In this document: in pieces, positions 1 through 4,322 of the stretch | Numbering within the stretch: position 1 is the stretch's first letter | How the letters are laid out: each line of letters starts with the position of its first letter | Assembly: GCA_937894825.1 (NCBI GenBank) | Contig: CALCQT010000385.1 | Span: 1-5,761 of the forward strand | DNA: 5,761 bases | Source: an uncultured Anaerolineaceae bacterium | GTDB taxonomy: Bacteria > Chloroflexota > Anaerolineae > Anaerolineales > Anaerolineaceae | Direction of reading: 5' to 3' | Program-made: the position numbers and the translations under genes | The notes under the pieces: model-generated | Databases searched by the model: none | What the model was told of the DNA's origin: nothing | What the model saw: the letters and a program-made list of their open reading frames with translations, nothing else

Positions 1-401
1 GCGTCGTCTGCATTTGTAAGGATAGCGACACGAATGTCATTTCCTCTGGTTCCGGACCATTTCGCTGTGACTGTCATTCCTCCGATCGTCTTTGAAGCCT
101 TAACGCCACCGGAATTCACACGGTAAGCAAGAAGGACTTTCGCCCGTTTCAAGGCTTCCCTTACAAGAAGAAGGGGGGCGGCAGTTGGATCATAGCCGAA
201 TACGTCGATCGCCGTTTTATTGAAGTCTTCCGCTGTTACAGAAAAGACCTGGTTTTCAGGTCCCCAGTTCAATTCCAGGGGAAGGGCGACGACGCCACGC
301 GTTCCAAGTCTGGCCGCGCTTCCCAGGCTTACAAAATTGATATAAGCGCCGGGAAGGATTTTATTTTGTACTGTAAAAGTACCACCACCGATAGGGGCCA
401 T
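1..401 (-). CDS. Contractile tail sheath protein, N-terminal part (cut by window edge)
   Basis: This is the first 133 residues of a phage tail sheath protein, the subunit that forms the contractile sleeve around the tail tube; the rest lies beyond the left edge. I translated it by hand. It starts at the ATG at 401 with MAPIGGGTFTVQNKILPGAY, the usual opening of PBSX XkdK / skin YqbK-type sheaths. A RGVVALPLELNWGP stretch follows at residues 35-48, and a KWSGTRGNDIRV segment at 114-125 resembles the G-x-x-GN-x-I part that opens the sheath beta-sandwich domain. A ribosome binding site, AAAGGTG at 411-417, lies 9 nt upstream inside the end of the preceding small gene, whose stop is only 6 bp away. 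Its place after a tail terminator gene fits the known order. The family call is confident from sequence and context; the protein's integrity cannot be judged. Confidence 0.9.
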   Translation of the reverse strand, partial: MAPIGGGTFTVQNKILPGAYINFVSLGSAARLGTRGVVALPLELNWGPENQVFSVTAEDFNKTAIDVFGYDPTAAPLLLVREALKRAKVLLAYRVNSGGVKASKTIGGMTVTAKWSGTRGNDIRVAILTNADD

Positions 402-407
402 TTAGAA

Positions 408-608
408 TCACACCTTTCTTTCAAGAAATTCAGAAACAAGCCTTTCGGCCTGTTCTTTCGTGTACGTTTTGCCGGCTTCCAGGATAGCGTTCAGGGTGTC
501 CTTGTGCTGGCTGAAAGCCTTGCTTTTGACCAGTTGTTCCTTTGTAAATCTGGGTTCCGCCGCCGTCGGCTGGTCTTCCTGTGGAGCGGTTTTCTTTTTA
601 GTTACCAT
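408..608 (-). CDS. Small conserved phage protein upstream of the sheath, function unknown
   Basis: This 66-residue protein has no established function. Residues 1-17 are Lys-, Gln- and Pro-rich (MVTKKKTAPQEDQPTAAEP) and probably disordered. The remainder looks helical and carries two similar stretches: FTKEQLVKSKAF near residue 21 and YTKEQAERLVSEFLERKV at the C-terminus. It has no cysteine, signal peptide or membrane segment. The start ATG overlaps the stop of the tail terminator gene in a TAATG junction. An AAGGAGG at 619-625, within that gene's last codons, sits 10 nt upstream, so translation is probably coupled. PBSX has a similarly small gene (ykzM, from memory) between xkdJ and the sheath gene xkdK, so I infer a positional equivalent. 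A role in tail initiation or sheath assembly is only a guess from position. Confidence 0.8.
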   Translation of the reverse strand: MVTKKKTAPQEDQPTAAEPRFTKEQLVKSKAFSQHKDTLNAILEAGKTYTKEQAERLVSEFLERKV

Positions 609-1042
609 TACTTCAATTCCTCCTTCTGGTCAAGGTTTTCCATAGGATCAATCATTTCAGGCGCCAGGACGAAGTTGAAATTTGCGTCGAAGACAAACTG
701 AAAGACGCCCGTTTCGTCCTTCCTGGCTGTCTGGCCCGAAAGTGCAATCCGGCGCGTCCCCGTTTCAGAATCATCAACGTCAAGGGCTTCAAAGTTGTCA
801 TACATTGATTCGACCCAGTCGTTGAAAGCCATATTATCGTCTATCTTCAAGAAGTAAAGGACTTCGAACTGACATGATCGCGTCCTTCGGCGGTCCAGTT
901 TCTTTTCCTGGCTTGTTTCAATGACCCCGACAAAGAAGTTGCCGTCTGCGTCCTTTGGAATTTCGTCAACGAATACCTTCCTGTCTGGCCACAGTTCGGC
1001 CAGTTTTGAAGCAATGGCTTCTATGAAGTTATTCACTGTCAT
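608..1042 (-). CDS. Phage tail terminator protein (XkdJ/YqbJ position, DUF6838-like)
   Basis: This 144-residue protein is probably the tail terminator, which caps the tail tube at its head-proximal end, fixes tail length and makes the joint to the neck. It begins MTVNNFIEAIASKLAELWPD, an N-terminal helix of the kind seen in this family. An alternating beta segment (VFVDEIPKDADGNFFVGVIE) and a central FEVLYFLKIDD strand follow, and it ends in an acidic, charged tail. That pattern resembles the short alpha/beta terminator fold found just upstream of sheath genes in Clostridia phages. I chose the ATG at 1042 rather than the one at 1048 because the AAGGAGG at 1050-1056 lies 7 nt from the former but only 1 nt from the latter. 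The gene follows the gp10-family gene by 12 bp, and that gene's stop codon lies within the ribosome binding site. The assignment rests on resemblance plus synteny, not on a catalytic motif. Confidence 0.75.
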   Translation of the reverse strand: MTVNNFIEAIASKLAELWPDRKVFVDEIPKDADGNFFVGVIETSQEKKLDRRRTRSCQFEVLYFLKIDDNMAFNDWVESMYDNFEALDVDDSETGTRRIALSGQTARKDETGVFQFVFDANFNFVLAPEMIDPMENLDQKEELK

Positions 1043-1049
1043 TCGCATT

Positions 1050-1056
1050 CCTCCTT
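1050..1056 (-). promoter_or_regulatory. Ribosome binding site deciding the tail terminator start
   Basis: On the minus strand this reads AAGGAGG and overlaps the TAA stop of the gp10-family gene (TAAGGAGG). It lies 1 nt from the ATG at 1048 and 7 nt from the ATG at 1042. The second spacing is normal for Firmicutes, so the shorter start is favoured. Confidence 0.75.
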
Positions 1057-1597
1057 AACCGGACCCGCCAGGCGTCAACCTTTCTTTTATGATCCGGTTG
1101 ATTTTTCGGTTCAGTCGTGCGTCCTGGGTGTCCTTCGTTCGCTTTATTGCTCTGCGAAGCGTGAAGTGACCGCGGACATAGCCTTTATATGGTCCGACAT
1201 ACATTCCGCCTTTCGGATCGTTTTTCTGGTAAACGAAAGTACGGCCGGACCAGTGTCCAGGTACAAAGTGACTTCGGAAGCCATATTCAAGGTGCTTCGC
1301 ATAGTCCAGGTTATTATAAACGTCGATTCTGTACCATTTGCCCGATCTTTGCGGCTTGCTTCCGTCGTGTTCCTTGTTCCCGTTGTGAATCAAGGCTTTA
1401 TTCCCTGCATGAAAGTTATTTCGATAATCGCCATTGTTTACAATGTCAGGCACGTCGTTTTTACAGATCAGCTTCGCCTGCTTTGCCGCGTAGACGCCTT
1501 CACCAATTACCAATTCTTCCATGATGTCAGGGACTTCGTTTTTCAAGGCTTCAATTTGTTGCTGGAAGGCAATCAAACCGCTGTTGTCAACACTCAC
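1055..1597 (-). CDS. HK97 gp10-family head-tail/tail completion protein (XkdI/YqbI position)
   Basis: This 180-residue protein belongs to the HK97 gp10 family, whose members act at the head-tail joint or tail end of long-tailed phages. Near the N-terminus is an amphipathic helix (residues 7-45), followed by NGDYRNNFH at 55-63. The hallmark NLDYAKHLEYGFRSHFVPG lies at 96-114, including the Tyr-Ala...Glu-Tyr-Gly core seen across the family. An insert rich in Gly and aromatic residues and a strongly basic C-terminal helix (LRRAIKRTKD, KINRIIKERL) follow; the latter could contact DNA or partner proteins. Translation starts at GTG 1597, giving a 4-bp overlap (GTGA) with the stop of the head-closure gene, which suggests coupling. 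A GGTGA 6 nt upstream may serve as the ribosome binding site. The family call is good; the exact structural role in this phage is inferred. Confidence 0.85.
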   Translation of the reverse strand: MSVDNSGLIAFQQQIEALKNEVPDIMEELVIGEGVYAAKQAKLICKNDVPDIVNNGDYRNNFHAGNKALIHNGNKEHDGSKPQRSGKWYRIDVYNNLDYAKHLEYGFRSHFVPGHWSGRTFVYQKNDPKGGMYVGPYKGYVRGHFTLRRAIKRTKDTQDARLNRKINRIIKERLTPGGSG

Positions 1598-1983
1598 GAC
1601 AGATCACCGTCCTTGACCTTGACTTCCTGGTGTGTTGGATATACAGCCGGCCGGCCGACAACTTCAAAGTCGTAAATGATCGGACTGTCCGGACTATACC
1701 TTCCGAACCTTTTCAGGGCTATTTTATCCCCTGGAAGAATCGAAAGAGTGGGGGGAAGGAAGATCACGGCGTCATATTCGATTTTGTTCTGCGCCTTCGT
1801 TTGCTGGCTCTTGTCGGAACCTGATTGCGAAAGCGCGCAAATGATAGCAGAATACACCACAGAAGGAACGGACTTCGTTATATTGTTCGCTCCTGTCTGT
1901 GGCGCTGTTCTTGTTACTGTGGCGGTATCTTCATAGGTTCGTTCTATGGCCGCACGTTCTGCGGAAGGATTTCCGAATCCCAT
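1594..1983 (-). CDS. Head-closure (head-tail joining) protein, XkdH/YqbH position
   Basis: This 129-residue protein is most likely the head-closure protein, a neck ring that sits below the adaptor and holds packaged DNA in (SPP1 gp16-like role). After an N-terminal segment (MGFGNPSAERAAIERTYEDT) it has a run of beta strands typical of this group. These include TATVTRT, a central KIEYDAVIFLPPTLSILPGDKI-like region (about residues 67-88) with the PGD turn, and a last YDFEVVGRPAVYPTHQEVKV stretch. V(V)GRPAVYPTHQEV-type endings are common in these joining proteins. The ATG at 1983 has AAGGTGG at 1993-1999, 9 nt upstream, within the last codons of the adaptor gene. The end overlaps the next gene by 4 bp. 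The product is assigned by small beta-rich architecture and by position between adaptor and gp10-family genes; a generic 'minor capsid' label would also be acceptable. Confidence 0.75.
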   Translation of the reverse strand: MGFGNPSAERAAIERTYEDTATVTRTAPQTGANNITKSVPSVVYSAIICALSQSGSDKSQQTKAQNKIEYDAVIFLPPTLSILPGDKIALKRFGRYSPDSPIIYDFEVVGRPAVYPTHQEVKVKDGDLS

Positions 1984-1989
1984 GTCTGA

Positions 1990-2442
1990 TCACCACCTTA
2001 ATTTCCGATATTCGTTCAGGACTGTCTTCCAGCCGAAGAAGTCGCCGCCGTCTTGCCCCAGGTTGAAGGTTGAAGCTGATCCGGAAGCGCCCGAAGAAGT
2101 CGCAAATGACGTTGTAACGTCGCCGCGCTTAACGGACGCAACTGGACCGACAGCGGCCGAAGTATCGCCCAGGCCGGCGCTTTTATAGTAGCTGACAGCC
2201 ATGACGACAAGGACTTTTTCAAGGGGCGCCGGAAGCGTGTCCTGACCGGTGTATGATAGGACCATTTCTTCGATCGCCTGAATGACGAATTCCAGAATTC
2301 CGTCCTGATCCGTGCCTGTGATTCCAAGAAGGGACTTGACCTTTTCAAGCCTGGAATATGTTGGTGACATAAGGACCCGAAGAAGATCATTCTTTTCAAG
2401 GTCAGTCAAGCCTTCCAGGGAATCAAGTATCTGTTGTAACAC
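1990..2442 (-). CDS. Head-tail connector/adaptor protein (gp6/gp15-like, YqbG position)
   Basis: This protein of about 150 residues looks like the head-tail adaptor that docks under the portal ring (HK97 gp6 / SPP1 gp15 role). It is mostly helical. A first helix bundle (LQQILDSLEGLTDLEKNDLL) is followed by a second helix pair around EFVIQAIEEMVLSYTG and LEKVLVVMAVSYYKSAG, the pattern seen in this family. A flexible Gly/Ser/Ala-rich region then leads to a short tail, FFGWKTVLNEYRKLRW. The frame has no ATG start; GTG codons occur at 2454, 2451 and 2442. I favour GTG 2442 because AAGGTGG at 2451-2457 lies 8 nt upstream of it but overlaps the other two. GTG 2454 would give 154 residues. The gene follows the small HeH-like gene by about 30 bp and precedes the head-closure gene by 6 bp. 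The function is inferred from fold pattern and position. Confidence 0.75.
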   Translation of the reverse strand: MLQQILDSLEGLTDLEKNDLLRVLMSPTYSRLEKVKSLLGITGTDQDGILEFVIQAIEEMVLSYTGQDTLPAPLEKVLVVMAVSYYKSAGLGDTSAAVGPVASVKRGDVTTSFATSSGASGSASTFNLGQDGGDFFGWKTVLNEYRKLRW

Positions 2443-2450
2443 ACCATTCA

Positions 2451-2457
2451 CCACCTT
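2451..2457 (-). promoter_or_regulatory. Ribosome binding site deciding the adaptor start
   Basis: On the minus strand this reads AAGGTGG. It overlaps the in-frame GTG codons at 2454 and 2451, which therefore cannot use it, and lies 8 nt from the GTG at 2442. Confidence 0.55.
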
Positions 2458-2472
2458 TTCAGGGCGCCGCCA

Positions 2473-2718
2473 TTACTGACCGCGCGCCGCCTTGATTAAA
2501 GCTATGATTTCGGCGTTTGTGGCCTTTTCTGTGGCCTGAACGCCGATCTGTGCCGCCAGGGCCAGAAGTTCAGACTTGTTCATTCTTTCCAGCGGTTTTT
2601 CCTCACTGACGGCTTTTTCCTGGTATTCTTCATATAACGGCGAATTACGAAGCTGGTTTTCAACGACTGCGCTTCTCGGTTCCAGGATTACACTGGTTTC
2701 CTTATTCCTGAATTTCAT
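2473..2718 (-). CDS. Small YqbF-like protein with HeH/Rho-N-like C-terminus
   Basis: This 81-residue protein sits between the capsid and adaptor genes, the position of yqbF in the skin element and ykzL in PBSX. The first part (MKFRNKETSVILEPRSAVVE) is probably a short beta segment. The C-terminal 35 residues (MNKSELLALAAQIGVQ followed by KATNAEIIALIKAA) form the helix-turn-helix-like pattern 'KxELLxLAxxxGV...TxxEIIxLI'. That pattern marks HeH/Rho N-terminal/SAP-type mini-domains. Such domains often bind nucleic acid or act as docking modules, but their role in phage heads is not established. The start is ambiguous: GTG 2721 is directly followed by ATG 2718. AAAGG at 2731-2735 suits the GTG (9 nt), while GGTG at 2726-2729 suits the ATG (7 nt). 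I chose the ATG. The ribosome binding region runs on directly from the capsid stop codon. Confidence 0.75.
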   Translation of the reverse strand: MKFRNKETSVILEPRSAVVENQLRNSPLYEEYQEKAVSEEKPLERMNKSELLALAAQIGVQATEKATNAEIIALIKAARGQ

Positions 2719-2736
2719 CACCAGTCACCGCCTTTC

Positions 2737-3582
2737 TTATACTGCGGCGTAGGTGAATACAAGGTCAGGGGTAAGAACAGCCGTTCCATAGTCGTAGAAC
2801 AAGGAAACGCCGTAGTCATTGGACAGCGGAATCTTTTCCGGCTCGGTGTAAGGATAGGACACAACCGGCTGGGCGATTGCTCCGTCGATCATCAGGACGG
2901 CGTTCTGGCCTGTCGGGATATTGATTGAAGAATAAACCCTGACACCGTGATATACACCGAAGGATTCGGCCGCTGTATCCACGTTTGGATTAGGCTTTGC
3001 GTCCAGAAGGTCCCTGATCTTGCCATAGAAGGCAGGGGAACAAACCATATTCATAATTTCACGGGGTACGCCGCGAACATAGTCGTTCTTCACGGTTTCA
3101 AGGGTCTGGATATAGGCTTCCAGAATTTTATCCAGGTCTGTTTCTGCGGTAGTGAAAGCAGTTCCGCCACCAGCGGCAAACGCGGCCGCGAAGAATGCGA
3201 CGTCAAGTTCACTGACCATAGTTCTGATATGATCGTCAACACGTCTTGCCATAATGCCGCCCACGCCGAAGGTGTCAAGGTCAAACTTCGCGCATTCCTC
3301 GACGATCTCTTTGTGAACAGACAAGTTTACAGGGGTAGGCGGTGCGGTGATTGCGTCACCTTTTCCGGCCGCCCTTGCGGTTCCGTAGTTTTTGGAAATG
3401 CTGTTCTTGAAACGTCTGAATTCCACTGATCCAGCGGCAGGATTGCCGGTGTAAGCCTGGGATTTCAGGCCGGAAGACAGGGTATTCTTCTGGACGTTCT
3501 CGATCACATATCCATAAAGTTCTTTCAGTTCAGCCTTCAATGTTCCTGCATTGATAAGGCTGATCGCGTTGGTTCTTGCCAT
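2737..3582 (-). CDS. Major capsid protein (HK97 fold)
   Basis: This 281-residue protein is the major capsid protein, the shell subunit of the icosahedral head. The N-arm region (MARTNAISLINAGTLKAELK) is helical. An extended-loop region around residues 45-80 (GSVEFRRFKN, TARAAGKGDAITAPP) is followed by a spine helix (GIMARRVDDHIRTMVSELDV, 109-128). The A-domain includes residues 173-190 (PREIMNMVCSPAFYGKIR) and a GVRVYSSINIPTGQNAVLMI stretch, with the final beta strands in SLFYDYGTAVLTPDLVFTY. This order and spacing match HK97-fold capsids of Clostridia phages. The length is short, with no long N-terminal delta domain, which fits the separate scaffold gene 33 bp upstream. The ATG at 3582 is served by AAAGGA at 3593-3598, 10 nt away. 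Two cysteines (97 and 181) are present. No frameshift or decoration domain is visible. Confidence 0.9.
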   Translation of the reverse strand: MARTNAISLINAGTLKAELKELYGYVIENVQKNTLSSGLKSQAYTGNPAAGSVEFRRFKNSISKNYGTARAAGKGDAITAPPTPVNLSVHKEIVEECAKFDLDTFGVGGIMARRVDDHIRTMVSELDVAFFAAAFAAGGGTAFTTAETDLDKILEAYIQTLETVKNDYVRGVPREIMNMVCSPAFYGKIRDLLDAKPNPNVDTAAESFGVYHGVRVYSSINIPTGQNAVLMIDGAIAQPVVSYPYTEPEKIPLSNDYGVSLFYDYGTAVLTPDLVFTYAAV

Positions 3583-3592
3583 TGAAAATCAT

Positions 3593-3598
3593 TCCTTT
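3593..3598 (-). promoter_or_regulatory. Ribosome binding site of the major capsid gene
   Basis: On the minus strand this is AAAGGA within AGAAAGGAATGA, 10 nt before the ATG at 3582. The same AGAAAGG core precedes the scaffold, the YqbF-like and the sheath genes. Confidence 0.65.
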
Positions 3599-3615
3599 CT
3601 TTGTGTTAGTTTTGG

Positions 3616-4200
3616 TTAGAAGATCACAGGTCCACCCTGTGTACTGGTTTTAGGGGGCGCGCCAGGCTCGGCCGGTTTTGCTCCCTTAATGTCCGGATTC
3701 TGATCCTGTGTCTTGAACAGATATGACTTTGTTTCCTTGATAGGCTTCAAAAGGCCGTCAAGGTCAGTTTTCAGGTTTCCGGAATCGTCCACGTCGATTT
3801 TTTCAAGGTCCAGAAGTGAAATAATGTCGGCCGGATCATATACCTGGCCAGCAAGCGCCATTTTCAACGCTGTGTTCTTCTGGATTTTCTTGATCTCTGT
3901 CGCGTGGTTCGTTTGAAGGGTGTTGATCGTTTCCTGGGCGGTCTTCACGTCCTCGGCGATCTTCGCCGGATCACCTGAACCACCGATCGCTTTTAATGCG
4001 TCAGCGGCGGCTTTCAGTGCTTTTTCTGCGCTTGTGGACTGATTCTTCAAGGCGTCAAATTTGTCAGCCGGTACGAATGTTCCGTCGTTGCCGACCACCA
4101 GATCGACGTCCTTTCCGTCTTTGCCCTTGCCTTTCAGTGCTGTTTCGACCTGTTTTGTAAGGTCTTCCCCCAGGATTGCTTTAATGCTTTCGTGGATCAT
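3616..4200 (-). CDS. Phage scaffolding protein (GP20-type minor structural protein)
   Basis: This 194-residue protein is the scaffold that guides capsid subunits into a procapsid and then leaves or is degraded. It opens with a short helix (MIHESIKAILGEDLTKQVET). A Gly/Lys/Asp-rich linker and a VVGNDGTFVPADKFDALKNQ element follow at 36-55. A long Ala/Lys/Glu-rich segment likely to be coiled coil spans roughly residues 47-110. The conserved C-terminal part comes next: ALKMALAGQVYDPADIISLL (111-130), then LEKIDVDDSGNL, and LDGLLKPIKETKSYLF (147-162). This is the standard layout of the GP20 scaffold family. The tail is Pro/Gly-rich and there is no cysteine. I place the start at ATG 4200 because AAAGGAG at 4211-4217 is 10 nt from it but only 1 nt from the upstream ATG at 4209. 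No protease domain is visible, and the capsid gene follows directly. Confidence 0.9.
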   Translation of the reverse strand: MIHESIKAILGEDLTKQVETALKGKGKDGKDVDLVVGNDGTFVPADKFDALKNQSTSAEKALKAAADALKAIGGSGDPAKIAEDVKTAQETINTLQTNHATEIKKIQKNTALKMALAGQVYDPADIISLLDLEKIDVDDSGNLKTDLDGLLKPIKETKSYLFKTQDQNPDIKGAKPAEPGAPPKTSTQGGPVIF

Positions 4201-4210
4201 GGTTGACATT

Positions 4211-4217
4211 CTCCTTT
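4211..4217 (-). promoter_or_regulatory. Ribosome binding site deciding the scaffold start
   Basis: The minus-strand AAAGGAG lies 1 nt before the ATG at 4209, too close for normal initiation, and 10 nt before the ATG at 4200. It therefore supports the shorter protein. Confidence 0.7.
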
Positions 4218-4254
4218 CTTCCCGCTGTATTTAACGTGACTTCCACACGCTTTG

Positions 4255-4283
4255 CGGTTCCGCCTGTTCGCCGGACGGAAGCG
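4255..4283 (-). other. Imperfect stem-loop in the scaffold leader
   Basis: On the minus strand TTCCGTC (4274-4280) can pair with GGCGGAA (4258-4264), with one G-U pair and a 9-nt loop. Two further G-C pairs lie outside a C-C mismatch. It has no T run, so it is not a terminator. It could be a leader structure or mRNA-stabilising hairpin, or simply chance in a GC-rich stretch. Confidence 0.3.
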
Positions 4284-4287
4284 GCGT

Positions 4288-4315
4288 ATTATGTATATGA
4301 AAAAACGCCCGTGAA
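4288..4315 (-). promoter_or_regulatory. Possible promoter for scaffold and capsid genes
   Basis: Reading leftwards, TTCACG (4310-4315, four of six matches to TTGACA) is separated by 16 bp from CATAAT (4288-4293, five of six matches to TATAAT). The spacer contains a T run. The first box falls in the loop of the terminator hairpin, so terminator and promoter would overlap. This is a by-eye match only; the -35 is weak. Confidence 0.3.
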
Positions 4316-4322
4316 GGCGTTT
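4300..4322 (-). terminator. Intrinsic terminator-like hairpin after the minor head protein gene
   Basis: The minus strand reads AAACGCC (4316-4322), a 6-nt loop, then GGCGTTT (4303-4309) and three more T. This makes a 7-bp stem with a run of six T after the GC core. It begins inside the TAA stop codon of the minor head protein gene. In the plus direction the tail is TTTAAT, so the leftward reading is better. It probably causes partial termination within the structural operon, which would separate expression of portal and minor head protein from scaffold and capsid. Confidence 0.7.

Noticed and set aside
1647..1656. Palindrome CCGGCCGGCC
   Set aside because: It falls in the Gly-Arg-Pro-Ala codons of the head-closure gene. 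A single GC-rich palindrome in coding sequence needs no special explanation.
1166..1675. Long open frame of 169 codons on the plus strand
   Set aside because: It lies antisense to the gp10-family and head-closure genes, both of which have good family matches. Its translation has no recognisable domain.
2016..2399. Alternative minus-strand frame of 127 codons inside the adaptor gene
   Set aside because: It is a shifted-frame shadow of the adaptor. Its composition is Arg/Ser/Pro-rich and unlike a folded protein.
3181..3190. Palindrome CGCGGCCGCG
   Set aside because: It encodes the Ala-rich AAAFAA stretch of the capsid protein and is explained by alanine codons.
2947..3429. Plus-strand open frame of 160 codons
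   Set aside because: It is a mirror of the major capsid gene with no domain of its own.
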